DNA of 64,000 nt from JBDTDV01 sp039922875 (GTDB lineage Bacteria > Actinomycetota > Actinomycetes > Actinomycetales > Microbacteriaceae), in assembly GCA_039922875.1 (NCBI GenBank), contig JBDTDV010000008.1, positions 62,001 through 126,000 on the forward strand, written 5' to 3'. Positions 50,870-59,210 of this stretch are shown piece after piece (position 1 is the stretch's first letter; each line of letters starts with the position of its first letter). The translations under genes and the position numbers were made by a program. Below the pieces are notes generated by a model, which saw nothing but the letters and a program-made list of their open reading frames with translations, ran no database searches and was not told the DNA's origin.

Positions 50870-51385
50870 ATGCGCATACACATCGGCACCGATCATGCGG
50901 GGCTGGAATTCAGCCGGCACCTGATCGAGCATCTCTCCGCGGCTGGTCACGAAGTAGTCGACCACGGGCCGCGAAGTTACGACGCGCTTGACGACTACCC
51001 GGGGTTCTGCATCGCCGCCGCCAGTGCCGTGGCGGCAGATCAGCAAGCCGGGGTGCAATCGCTCGGGGTGGTGTTCGGTGGTTCCGGAAACGGAGAGCAG
51101 ATCTCGGCGAACAAGGTCGCCGGCATCCGCGCCGCACTGGTCTGGAACCAGAGCACCGCGTTACTGGCCCGCCAGCACAACGATGCGAATGTCATCTCGA
51201 TCGGGGCGCGCCAGCACACAGTCGAGGAGGCGACGAGTTTCATCGACACGTTCATCGCCGAAGCGTTCTCCTTCGAGGAGCGTCACGTGCGGCGCATCGC
51301 CCAGATCGCCGAATACGAGGCCACCGGAGCAATAGCAGGTCGGGACCTCGGCAATGCGGTATCCGCGCCGACGGCAGGTAGGTAG
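50870..51385 (+). CDS. rpiB: Ribose-5-phosphate isomerase B
   Basis: 171 residues. Interconverts ribose 5-phosphate and ribulose 5-phosphate in the pentose phosphate pathway. N-terminal GTDHAGLEFSRHLIEHL, DHGPRSYDALDDYP, and the active-site loop GGSGNGEQISANKVAGIRAAL with the Glu used as base in actinobacterial enzymes. VISIGARQHTVEEA precedes the C-terminal helix. The Nei-type gene starts 2 bases after the stop. Confidence 0.96.
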   Translation: MRIHIGTDHAGLEFSRHLIEHLSAAGHEVVDHGPRSYDALDDYPGFCIAAASAVAADQQAGVQSLGVVFGGSGNGEQISANKVAGIRAALVWNQSTALLARQHNDANVISIGARQHTVEEATSFIDTFIAEAFSFEERHVRRIAQIAEYEATGAIAGRDLGNAVSAPTAGR

Positions 51386-51387
51386 CG

Positions 51388-52389
51388 GTGCCTGAGGGAC
51401 ATTCGGTGCACCGGATCGCTCGCCAGTTCGCGCATAATTTTCTCGGACACCGGGTTGCCGTCTCGTCCCCGCAGGGGCGTTTCGCCGAGGGGGCAGCGCT
51501 GATCGACGGACGCGTTATCACCGATTCCCGTGCGATCGGAAAACAGATGTTCCTTGAGTTCGACCACCAGCTGTGGCTGCGGGTGCACCTGGGGATCTAC
51601 GGTGCGTGGGACTTCGCCGGGGCAGTCTCGGTGGACCCGACTATCGCATCCGCCAATGGCCGGATGGGACAGACCAATCAGCGCGGCACGGCGCTGGATA
51701 AGCCGGTGCTCGATGAAGCGGGCGAGAACTCGCTGCACAGCATCGGCGCCCCACGGCGCACCCGGCTGCGGATGGCCGAGCAGGAGACCCTGCGGGCGGT
51801 TGATGGAGCCGGCCAAGATACCTTCCCACCCGAGCCGATCGGGCAGGTACGAGTGCGGCTGCTCACCGACGCGGCGGTTGCCGATTTGCGTGGCCCGACC
51901 GCCTGCGAGGTGCTTGATCCGGCCCAGGTGGATGCCGTGATCGCCAAGCTCGGTCCGGATCCGCTGGTGCACAACGACGCCGAAACCGAGGACCACTTTG
52001 CCGCGACCATCCGGAAGAAGCCCACTCCGATAGCACTGCTCCTGATGGACCAGTCCGTGGTCAGCGGTATCGGCAATGTTTACCGGGCCGAATTGTTGTT
52101 CCGGGCGAGATTGAACCCGCACACGCCCGGCAAGAAGGTTCCGGAGGAGACCGCACGCGAGCTATGGCGCGACTGGGCCCGGTTGCTGAAAATCGGCGTC
52201 GAAACCGGTCAGATGATGACCATGGCCGATCTTGACGACGAGGCGTACACCCGCGCCATGGCATCCCGTGCCGACCGGCACTGGGTATACAAGCGCGAGG
52301 GACTACCCTGCCGGGTGTGCGCAACACACATCGTCCTGGAGGAGATCGGCGCGCGCAAACTGTACTGGTGCCCGAGCTGCCAGGCGTGA
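51388..52389 (+). CDS. nei: Endonuclease VIII-like DNA glycosylase (Fpg/Nei family)
   Basis: 333 residues from GTG 51388. Bifunctional base-excision enzyme: catalytic Pro at position 2 and Glu3 in MPEGHSVHR, helix-two-turn-helix QSVVSGIGNVYRAELLFRARLNP, and a C-terminal zinc finger with CRVC and CPSC pairs (about 310-332). PEGHSVHR is typical of the actinobacterial Nei2 group that removes oxidised pyrimidines. A stretch of about 45 residues after residue 78 (SVDPTIASANGRMGQTNQRG onwards) looks like an insertion. The stop lies in a 20-base-period duplication. Confidence 0.92.
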   Translation: MPEGHSVHRIARQFAHNFLGHRVAVSSPQGRFAEGAALIDGRVITDSRAIGKQMFLEFDHQLWLRVHLGIYGAWDFAGAVSVDPTIASANGRMGQTNQRGTALDKPVLDEAGENSLHSIGAPRRTRLRMAEQETLRAVDGAGQDTFPPEPIGQVRVRLLTDAAVADLRGPTACEVLDPAQVDAVIAKLGPDPLVHNDAETEDHFAATIRKKPTPIALLLMDQSVVSGIGNVYRAELLFRARLNPHTPGKKVPEETARELWRDWARLLKIGVETGQMMTMADLDDEAYTRAMASRADRHWVYKREGLPCRVCATHIVLEEIGARKLYWCPSCQA

Positions 52390-52421
52390 CGGCGACTGCC
52401 CGGGCGTGACGGCGACTACCC
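52383..52421. repeat. 20-base-period tandem duplication across the nei stop codon
   Basis: GGCGTGACGGCGACT(G/A)CCC begins at 52383 and again at 52403. The first copy includes the TGA at 52387-52389. Confidence 0.9.
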
Positions 52422-52452
52422 AGTGTTGGGCTGCCGTTCGCTCGGCTCCGGC

Positions 52453-52938
52453 TTATTCGCTGATGTGCGCGAAGAGCTGCCAGCGGTCGTAAACCAGTCC
52501 GCGCTCGATCTCGACGACGACATCCTGACTGTTCACGTCGATCTCTTCGAGCTCCTTGACGGCGGTGCGCACCGTAACCAGTGCGGCGTCGAGCTGTTCC
52601 ACCATCTGGGTGATGGCGACTTTCGACTGCTGGAATCCCGCGCTCAACTCACCGGTGGTGGTCTTAGTTGCGACGGTCCTCAGCCGAGCGTCGACGGGTA
52701 GACCGAGGGCCACGACCCGCTCGGCGGCGAGGTCCGCCCACGCTAAGGCGTGCATGACAACCTGGTCGAGCAGCTCGTGCACTCCGATGAAGTTGTCTCC
52801 GCGAACATGCCAGTGGGCCTGCTTGCCGTTGACGACGACCGCAGTCAGGTCCACCACTACCGGGTCGAGGAATTGGGCAGCCGCGGCGGCGACATCGGGG
52901 TTGGCCGAGTATTTGGTCGTTGTGGCTGTCTCTGTCAT
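52453..52938 (-). CDS. dps: Dps family DNA-binding ferritin-like protein
   Basis: 161 residues. Ferroxidase site: KQAHWHVRGDNFIGVHELLDQVVMHALAWADLAAERV carries the His, Asp and Glu ligands shared between subunits of the 12-mer. It stores iron and shields DNA in starvation and oxidative stress. N-terminal Thr/Lys-rich tail is short. Transcribed alone; divergent from the FabF-type gene, 99 bases between starts. Confidence 0.94.
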   Translation of the reverse strand: MTETATTTKYSANPDVAAAAAQFLDPVVVDLTAVVVNGKQAHWHVRGDNFIGVHELLDQVVMHALAWADLAAERVVALGLPVDARLRTVATKTTTGELSAGFQQSKVAITQMVEQLDAALVTVRTAVKELEEIDVNSQDVVVEIERGLVYDRWQLFAHISE

Positions 52939-53037
52939 AGTTTTACCCTTTCGCTTATGTCAAGGGCAACGCTACCCTGCGCGGGGTATTCCGCAAGGCG
53001 GCATAGGCTGAGCTGACGGGGACGGTGGAGGGAAAGC

Positions 53038-54279
53038 ATGGGCTCGCGCGAACGCGTTGTCATCACCGGTTTGGGAGCGCTGACACCGCTGGGAAACTCC
53101 TGGGGTCAGACCTGGACCGGGCTCACCTCCGGCCGCAGCGGCGTCGGACCGATCACCCGATTCGACGCGAGCGGATTCCCGACCAGGATCGCCGCTGAGG
53201 TCAAAGATTTCGACCCGGCATCCGTCTTGTCGGTGAAACGCGTGAACCGATCGTCTCGATCGACGCAGCTCGCGGTCGCTGCCGCGCAAGAGGCGGTAGC
53301 GGATGCCGGTCTCGGCCCACGCCTGGACGAGGTCAACGCCGCGGTGATCGTCAACAGCGCTGTCGCCGGGTTCCCCGAGGTTCAAGATGCCACCGAGATC
53401 TTCCATGACGGCGGTATCCGGCATTTGAAGGCGAGCTTCGTGCCTTCCGCGCTGACGAACATGCCCGCCTGCGAGATCGCCATCGACCTCGGTGTACACG
53501 GCCCGGTGAACGCGAGCGCGCTCGCCTGCGCGAGCGGCCTCTACGCGCTGCTGGAGGCACGACGCCTGCTCGTGTCGGGGGAGGCTGACGTCGTCGTCGC
53601 AGGTGGCACGGATGCCGCAATCACTCCGGTGATGTTCGGCGGCTTGAGCTCGATGCGGTCGCTGTCGCAGCATAACGACGCGCCGACCGAGGCATCCCGG
53701 CCGTTCGACGCCGACCGCGATGGGTTTGTCTTCGGCGAGGGCGCGGTGATCATGGTGTTGGAGCGGCTGTCCGATGCCCGGGCGCGTGGCGCGCACGCGT
53801 ACGCCGAAATTCTCGGCGGGGCGCTGACCAGCGATGCCTTCCACATCGTTGCGCCGGAGCCGACCGGTCAGTACGCCACGCTGGCGATCACCAGGGCGCT
53901 GGCCAACGCACAGTTGAACGCGGATGCCGTCGACCTGGTCTGCGCGCACGGCACCTCGACCCGGGCCAACGACCGCACCGAGTCGATGGCGATCCGCGCC
54001 GCGCTGGGGGAGGCGGCATCCCGCGTGGCGGTCAGCGCGCCGAAGTCGATGACCGGGCATTTGATCGGCGCAGCGGGCGCGTTGGCCGGGATGCTCTGTG
54101 CCCTGTCGATTGAGCAGGGCATCATCCCACCGACGATCAACTATCTGACGCCGGATCCGGAGTGCCCGCTGGATTATGTGCCACTGACTGCGCGGGAGCA
54201 GCGGGTGCGCTACGCGATCACCAACGCGTTCGGTTTCGGCGGTCAGAACTGCGTCGCGGCGTTCGGCGCGGTGGACTGA
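53038..54279 (+). CDS. Beta-ketoacyl-ACP synthase II-type condensing enzyme, free-standing
   Basis: 413 residues, thiolase fold. Catalytic Cys164 in SALACASGLYA, His304 in CAHGTST, Lys336 and His341 in PKSMTGHLIGAAG, and the gating FGFGGQN near the C-terminus. It condenses malonyl-ACP with an acyl-ACP. No other fatty-acid or polyketide gene (ACP, malonyltransferase, reductase) is adjacent, and ALACASG differs from the common TACATG of housekeeping FabF. It may be an accessory synthase. SD-like GGAGGG lies before ATG 53038. Confidence 0.88.
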   Translation: MGSRERVVITGLGALTPLGNSWGQTWTGLTSGRSGVGPITRFDASGFPTRIAAEVKDFDPASVLSVKRVNRSSRSTQLAVAAAQEAVADAGLGPRLDEVNAAVIVNSAVAGFPEVQDATEIFHDGGIRHLKASFVPSALTNMPACEIAIDLGVHGPVNASALACASGLYALLEARRLLVSGEADVVVAGGTDAAITPVMFGGLSSMRSLSQHNDAPTEASRPFDADRDGFVFGEGAVIMVLERLSDARARGAHAYAEILGGALTSDAFHIVAPEPTGQYATLAITRALANAQLNADAVDLVCAHGTSTRANDRTESMAIRAALGEAASRVAVSAPKSMTGHLIGAAGALAGMLCALSIEQGIIPPTINYLTPDPECPLDYVPLTAREQRVRYAITNAFGFGGQNCVAAFGAVD

Positions 54280-54337
54280 GACGGCGCGGTGGACTGAGGC
54301 GGTGCGCTGGGGCGGTGGGCTGAGAGGCGGTGCGCAT
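54265..54337. repeat. Tandem duplication across the synthase stop codon with degenerate further copies
   Basis: GGCGCGGTGGACTGAG occurs at 54265-54280 and 54283-54298 (period 18), the first with the TGA at 54277-54279, the second with another in-frame TGA. Degenerate GGCGGTG-containing copies continue to about 54337. The rest of the gap to 54460 shows nothing clear. Confidence 0.85.
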
Positions 54338-54460
54338 TTCCGAATCCTGCCCGTCCGCGAGCCCCGTTTCCGGTCCGGATTCAGGACGGCTACGGCGTGT
54401 CGGGAAGGTGACGCCGCCGGGTCCGCTTCGGTCCTGAATTTGGCACACGCTCTGGTCCCT

Positions 54461-55315
54461 TTAGGTGTCTTTGCGGATCCAGCGGAATGTGACCCGGCAC
54501 AGTACCAGCCCGGCGACAAACCAGATCAGCATGTTGATGGCGACCCAGGTCAGGTCCCAGCCTCCGGTCTGCTCCAGCGTCGAGAATGACTCGGGCAGGA
54601 ACACCGCGCGCATGCCCTGCGCCATCCATTTCAGCGGGAACACGGCGGCAACATTTTGCAGCCACTCGGGCAGCATGTTGAATTGCAGGTAGACGCCGGA
54701 GATGAACTGCAGCACTAATACGATGGGGATGACCACCGCCGTCGCGCTCTTACCGCTGCGCGGGAGCGCCGAGATCGCGATACCGAGCACGCAACTGGTG
54801 ATCACTCCGAGCAGGAATACCCAGGCGAACAGCAGCCAGGCATCCGCCTCTGTGGGCAGGGTCACACCAAAGGCGTACCGCGCGACCAGGAGCAGCAGTA
54901 CGGCTTGGAACACGGCGCTGACCATCACCATGCCGATTTTGCCGATGAAGTATGAGATCACCGGCAGCGGTGACCCGCCCAGACGTTTCAGCGTGCCGTC
55001 GCCCTTTTCGGCCGCGATATCAACACCGAGGTTCTGCACCCCGCTCAGGAGCATGCCAGCTGCAAGCATGCCCGGCAGGTAGTAGGCGCCGAAGCTGATG
55101 CCACCGGTACCGTCTGGATTCCGCCCGATGTTGCCGGCGGTGCTGAATGCGACCGCGAAGACCGAAAGCATCAGGATGGGGAACAGGAACGTGAAGAAGA
55201 CGGAGTCACCCTGGCGGAAGTAGACCTTCAGCTCGTAGCCGATTCGGGACAGGCCGAGCCGGATGGTGCGACCGGGCGAATTGATTCCGGGGACGGTTGT
55301 CGTGGTGCCGGTCAT
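54461..55315 (-). CDS. ABC-2 type transporter permease
   Basis: 284 residues, six membrane helices of the ABC-2 (DrrB-like) type: RLGLSRIGYELKVYFRQGDSVFFTFLFPILMLSVFAVAF at the start, PGMLAAGMLLSGVQNLGVDIAAEKGDGTLKRLGGSP between helices 2 and 3, FISGVYLQFNMLPEWLQNVAAVFPLKW near the end. It exports an unknown substrate, such as a drug or lipid, with the adjacent ATPase. The start overlaps the ATPase stop by four bases. Confidence 0.92.
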   Translation of the reverse strand: MTGTTTTVPGINSPGRTIRLGLSRIGYELKVYFRQGDSVFFTFLFPILMLSVFAVAFSTAGNIGRNPDGTGGISFGAYYLPGMLAAGMLLSGVQNLGVDIAAEKGDGTLKRLGGSPLPVISYFIGKIGMVMVSAVFQAVLLLLVARYAFGVTLPTEADAWLLFAWVFLLGVITSCVLGIAISALPRSGKSATAVVIPIVLVLQFISGVYLQFNMLPEWLQNVAAVFPLKWMAQGMRAVFLPESFSTLEQTGGWDLTWVAINMLIWFVAGLVLCRVTFRWIRKDT

Positions 55316-56202
55316 GTCGGCTCCGACTGCGTTGCGGTGGGGGACTGCGTTGCGGTGTCGGCCCCGACGAGCCTTAGGTAGACGTCCTCCAGGCTCGGCC
55401 GGATCACCTCGAGTTCGTCGGGTTCTTCGTTGCGTTCGGCGTATAGCCGTGCCACCAAACCGGCTGGGCCGGTGGTGCGCTCCTCGTGAAGCGCTCCATC
55501 CTGCCGCCAGCGCACCAGGGGAATACGAGCGTCGGCCCCGCCGAGCTCATCGATTCGGCCGATGTCAATGATCCGGCCGCCGTTGATGACCGCGGCCCGG
55601 TCCGCGAGGTGTGCCGCCTCGTCCAGGTAGTGGGTGGTTAGCAGAATTGTGGTTCCGTCATCCTTCAGGCCGTCAATCAGCGCCCAGAACTGACGTCTGG
55701 CCTCCGGATCGAACCCGGTTGTCGGCTCGTCGAGGAAGAGCAATTCCGGGCGTCCGATGATGCCCAGCGCGACGTCGACGCGTCTGCGCTGCCCGCCGGA
55801 GAGCTTCGCGATCCGCGTCTTTGCCTTCTGGCCCAGGCCCACCGCGTCGATGACCTCGGCAACCGGGCGCGGATTTCGATAGTAGCCGGCGAAGTGGGTC
55901 AGCTGCTCGAGCACGGTGACGTTGCCGCTCTCGCCGGTGTTCTGGAGCACGATCCCGAGCCTGGCCTTCCAGTCGATGCCGCCGCGCTGGGGGTCGACGC
56001 CGAGTACGCGCGCCTCGCCGCCGGAACGGTCCCGATAGCCCTCCAAGATTTCGATCGTCGTCGATTTGCCTGCGCCGTTCGGCCCGAGCATTGCGAACGT
56101 CTCGCCGCGTCGGATGGTAAAATTCACGCCGTCCAGGCCGACCACGCTGCCGTAGGTTTTGCGCAGGTTGTGCACACATACGACGTCCTCGGAATCGGTC
56201 AT
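55312..56202 (-). CDS. ABC transporter ATP-binding protein (DrrA-like)
   Basis: 296 residues. Walker A GPNGAGKST, Q-loop VLQNTGESGNVTVLEQL, signature LSGGQRRRVDVALGI, Walker B LLFLDEPTTGFDPEARR, switch LLTTHYLDEAAHLADR. A C-terminal extension (about 225-290) is of the kind seen in drug-exporting ATPases. First gene of the two-gene exporter operon with the permease. Confidence 0.94.
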   Translation of the reverse strand: MTDSEDVVCVHNLRKTYGSVVGLDGVNFTIRRGETFAMLGPNGAGKSTTIEILEGYRDRSGGEARVLGVDPQRGGIDWKARLGIVLQNTGESGNVTVLEQLTHFAGYYRNPRPVAEVIDAVGLGQKAKTRIAKLSGGQRRRVDVALGIIGRPELLFLDEPTTGFDPEARRQFWALIDGLKDDGTTILLTTHYLDEAAHLADRAAVINGGRIIDIGRIDELGGADARIPLVRWRQDGALHEERTTGPAGLVARLYAERNEEPDELEVIRPSLEDVYLRLVGADTATQSPTATQSEPT

Positions 56203-56313
56203 GAGACCATGCTGCCTGAATCCGGCCGCTTAAACAGGCAATCGGCGTTTCGCCGGCGCAATTCAGCCTGTTGAGGGTGCCAAGTCGCCATTTTTGCCCG
56301 TCAGGGCGAGGAG

Positions 56314-56384
56314 AGGGGATGACGAGAATCGAACTCGCGTAATCAGTTTGGAAGACTGAGGCTCTACCATTGAGCTACATCCCC
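56314..56384 (-). tRNA. tRNA-Gly (TCC)
   Basis: Acceptor GGGGATG pairs with CATCCCC; D-arm AGCTCAATGGTAGAGC, anticodon loop CTTCCAA (TCC), T-arm CGAGTTCGATTCTCG. CCA is not encoded. Confidence 0.95.
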
Positions 56385-56451
56385 ACAGCATCCGGACCGT
56401 CGTCATTCTACGCAACAGGCGTGGAAACTGCCGATGATTACTGTACAGGAC

Positions 56452-57156
56452 TTACGGCATTCGCTCGGTCGACGAGCCGATTCCCTGCGACGGGAACTGC
56501 GGCGAGTAGGACTTCCAGAATCGGTAATAGCGCCGCGCTCCGATCCAGAGCGACACGGCGAAATATCCGGCTCCGCCCACGATACCGGTGCCGACGGCCC
56601 AGCCGGGCGAGCCCCAAGCCAGTGCGACGATCCCGGCGAGGAAGAGACCGAGGAGGGCGGCGTTGACGGCGATGATGAACACCATGCTGCTTCCGGCGAC
56701 CTGACTTGAGCCACGACGGCCGAGGAAATAGTAGGTCTGCACGGAGCCTGCGCGATCGTCGAATCGGGATGCCATCAGATACGGGGCTACGCCGGGATCG
56801 AGGTCCACGTACGCGGCGCGGAGCCGGTTCATCGCCAGCACGAACGACAAATCCTCCATGCTCACGTTGAGCACGCGGACTTGGGTGAGGAAGCCGATGA
56901 CGAAAATGATTCCGAGTACCGTGAGCGCAAATCCCGGGAACACTCCGTTGAACCGGGTGGCCTGCCCCGCGAGCGCAAGACTGACCAGCCCGGCCGAGGT
57001 CAGTGTGAGGAACATGCTGATCCGGTTGAGAACCTCGCCCTGAGTCGTGCTCCGAGAGGCGAGCAGACTCCAGTGCTCGGTGGCGAGCAATTGCGCGCGC
57101 ACTCCGGGTGGTACCGCAGTTCCGGCATTGGCCGGCTCCGCTGCCTCATCGGGCAT
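56452..57156 (-). CDS. Hypothetical membrane protein
   Basis: 234 residues, no named family recognised. Four hydrophobic helices in two pairs: about 45-65 and 72-95, then about 155-178 and 184-205. The soluble N-terminal part (LLATEHWSLLASRSTTQGEVLNRISMFL) and the central loop MNRLRAAYVDLDPGVAPYLMASRFDD are probably cytoplasmic. The end ARRYYRFWKSY is basic and aromatic. Stands alone between tRNA-Gly and a minisatellite. Confidence 0.7.
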   Translation of the reverse strand: MPDEAAEPANAGTAVPPGVRAQLLATEHWSLLASRSTTQGEVLNRISMFLTLTSAGLVSLALAGQATRFNGVFPGFALTVLGIIFVIGFLTQVRVLNVSMEDLSFVLAMNRLRAAYVDLDPGVAPYLMASRFDDRAGSVQTYYFLGRRGSSQVAGSSMVFIIAVNAALLGLFLAGIVALAWGSPGWAVGTGIVGGAGYFAVSLWIGARRYYRFWKSYSPQFPSQGIGSSTERMP

Positions 57157-57198
57157 GCCCCATTGTCCCAGGCTCCGATGTTCACGCCAAGGGGCAGT

Positions 57199-57315
57199 GT
57201 GCCGCGGGATCTGCCGTGCCGCGGGATCTGCCGTGCTGCAGGATCTGCGTGCTGCAGGGCTCTGCGTGCCGCAGGATATGCAATGCTGCAGCCTGCCGTG
57301 CCGTAGGCAGGTGCA
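57199..57315. repeat. Degenerate minisatellite, about seven units of 15-18 bases
   Basis: Unit GTGCCGCGGGATCTGCC is exact at 57199-57215 and 57216-57232, then decays through GTGCTGCAGGATCTGC and related forms to 57315. It fills much of the gap between the membrane-protein start and tRNA-Pro; no gene is seen there. Confidence 0.9.
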
Positions 57316-57435
57316 GTGCCGCGCCGGCTAGCATCCGGGAATCAGGATGTGTGCAGTAGACTTGCCGAGGCCATTTCACGCCGGTGCCCGCAGGGTCTCC
57401 GATCGTCGCGTGGCCGGCGGGTTGAGGCAGCGATC

Positions 57436-57509
57436 CGGGGCGTAGCTCAGCTTGGTAGAGCGCCCGGTTTGGGACCGGGAGGTCGCAGGTTCGAATCCTG
57501 TCGCCCCGA
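57436..57509 (+). tRNA. tRNA-Pro (TGG)
   Basis: Acceptor CGGGGCG pairs with CGCCCCG, D-arm AGCTCAGCTTGGTAGAGC, anticodon loop TTTGGGA (TGG), T-arm GCAGGTTCGAATCCTGT, discriminator A at 57509. CCA is not encoded. It is 52 bases upstream of tig. Confidence 0.95.
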
Positions 57510-57561
57510 CAGAGAGTGCTTTCATCCCCAGAGAATTCGCCCAATTACAGGAGACTTTTTC

Positions 57562-59082
57562 GTGAAGACCACGGTTGACCAGCTGAGCCCCACGCGCGCC
57601 AAACTCACCATTGCGGTGACGCCGGAGGAGCTGAAGCCCGCCATCACCCACGCGTACGGGCACATTGCCGAGCAGATCACCGTCCCAGGCTTCCGCAAGG
57701 GCAAGGTTCCGCCGCCCATCATCGACCAGCGGGTCGGCAAGTCTGCGGTGCTCGAGCATGCGGTCAACGAGGGCCTGGACGGTTTCTACCGTGCCGCGGT
57801 TCACGAGCATGAATTGCGCCCGCTCGGGCGCCCGCAGGCCGATATCACCGAATGGCCAAGCGACAAGGATTTCTCCGGCGACCTGCTGCTGACCATCGAG
57901 GTGGATGTCCGGCCCACGATCACGGTTCCGGACTACGTCGGACTTGAGCTCACCGTAGACCCGGTCGAGGTCACCGACGCGGAGGTCGACGAGGAGCTCG
58001 ACAACCTACGCAGCCGGTTCGGCACCCTGGTCACGGTGGATCGCCCGGCCAGCACTGGTGACTTTGCGCAGATCGACCTGGTCGCCACCATTGGTGGCAA
58101 CGAGGTCGACACCGCGCAGAGCATTTCCTATGAGGTCGGCTCCGGCGAGCTCATCGAGGGCATTGACGAGGCGTTGGATTCGCTCAGCGCCGGTGAGACC
58201 ACCACCTTTGAATCGACTCTGCTCGGCGGTGACAACGAAGGCGAGAAGGCTGAGGTCACCGTGACGATCACCGCGGTCAAGGAGCGCGAGCTTCCCGAGG
58301 CCGACGACGACTTCGCCCAGATTGCCAGCGAGTTCGACACCATCGATGAGCTCAAGGCCAGCCTGCGCACTCAGGTCGAGCGGTCGAAGGTATTCGGGCA
58401 GGGTACCCAGGCGCGTGACCAGTTCGTTGAGAAGCTGCTGTCGCTGGTCGAGATCCCGGTGCCGGCGCAGCTGGTGGAGGACGAGGTTCATCGTCACTTG
58501 GAGAGCGAGGAGCGGCTCGAAGATGACGAGCACCGCGCTGAGGTCACCACCTCCAGCGAGCGTACCTTCCGTACTCAGATCCTGCTCGACGACATCGCCG
58601 AGCAGTTGAAGGTGCAGGTGTCGCAGGACGAACTGACCCAGTACCTGATTCAAGGCGCGGCCCAGTACAACATGGAGCCCAACGAGTTCGTCAAGATCCT
58701 CAGCGAGAACAACCAGGTGCCACAGATGGTCGGCGAGGTGGCTCGCAACAAGGCCCTTGCCATTGCGCTGGGCAAGGCGACCGTCAAGGACTCCGACGGA
58801 AAGCCAGTCGACCTGAGCGAGTTCACCGCTGTAGCAGAAGCACCGGCCGAGGAGCCGGCGGCCGATGACACCACAGTGGATACGGCAGTCGAGGACACGG
58901 CAGTCGAGGACACGGCAGTCGAGGATACGGCAGTCGAGGACACGGCAGCTGAGGACACGGCAGCTGATGATGCTGTTGCGGACGGCACCGCGGATGCCGC
59001 AGCGTCCGCTGCCCCTGCCGCCGCAGATGATGAGACGGCCCAGAAGCCGGCCAAGAAAAAGAAGGCCGCGAAGAAGAACTAG
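57562..59082 (+). CDS. tig: Trigger factor (ribosome-associated chaperone)
   Basis: 506 residues from GTG 57562, with AGGAG nine bases upstream. Ribosome-binding domain (1-115) with the docking loop VPGFRKGKVPPPIIDQRVG, a peptidyl-prolyl isomerase domain (about 165-245: TGDFAQIDLVATIGGNE) and a helical C-terminal chaperone domain. After about residue 430 there is a low-complexity acidic tail, with five AVEDT-type pentapeptides and a final Lys-rich KKKKAAKKN. The tail makes it longer than the usual 430-470. Upstream of the clp genes, the common bacterial order. Confidence 0.95.
   Translation: MKTTVDQLSPTRAKLTIAVTPEELKPAITHAYGHIAEQITVPGFRKGKVPPPIIDQRVGKSAVLEHAVNEGLDGFYRAAVHEHELRPLGRPQADITEWPSDKDFSGDLLLTIEVDVRPTITVPDYVGLELTVDPVEVTDAEVDEELDNLRSRFGTLVTVDRPASTGDFAQIDLVATIGGNEVDTAQSISYEVGSGELIEGIDEALDSLSAGETTTFESTLLGGDNEGEKAEVTVTITAVKERELPEADDDFAQIASEFDTIDELKASLRTQVERSKVFGQGTQARDQFVEKLLSLVEIPVPAQLVEDEVHRHLESEERLEDDEHRAEVTTSSERTFRTQILLDDIAEQLKVQVSQDELTQYLIQGAAQYNMEPNEFVKILSENNQVPQMVGEVARNKALAIALGKATVKDSDGKPVDLSEFTAVAEAPAEEPAADDTTVDTAVEDTAVEDTAVEDTAVEDTAAEDTAADDAVADGTADAAASAAPAAADDETAQKPAKKKKAAKKN
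58885..58959 (+). repeat. 15-base tandem repeat in the tig tail, five copies
   Basis: Unit GCAGTCGAGGACACG at 58885, 58900, 58915, 58930 and 58945, with single-base changes in some; a decayed unit follows to 58974. It encodes AVEDT. Confidence 0.95.
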
Positions 59083-59210
59083 CTTCTTCCGCACGCCCAT
59101 ACCGCTCTGCCCACGGCGAACACGCCGGTGTGTGCGCGTTCGCTCAGATAGATTCGATTCGAAGCGACGTCGATACGAGCGACACGCGACATAAGGAAAC
59201 GGAGCGAGAC

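Noticed and set aside
52972..54519. A 515-codon open frame on the - strand opposite the FabF-type gene
   Set aside because: No recognisable motifs, Arg-rich composition, and it spans two gene boundaries; the + strand gene has all catalytic residues.
58885..58959. Regular repeats considered as a CRISPR-like array
   Set aside because: No spacers; 15-base units are in frame in the tig tail.
59140..59210. Possible ClgR-type box before clpP1 (TTCGCT and AAGCGA half-sites near 59140-59174)
   Set aside because: Half-sites are present but spacing does not fit the ClgR consensus as I know it, and the region is rich in TCG/CGA by chance.
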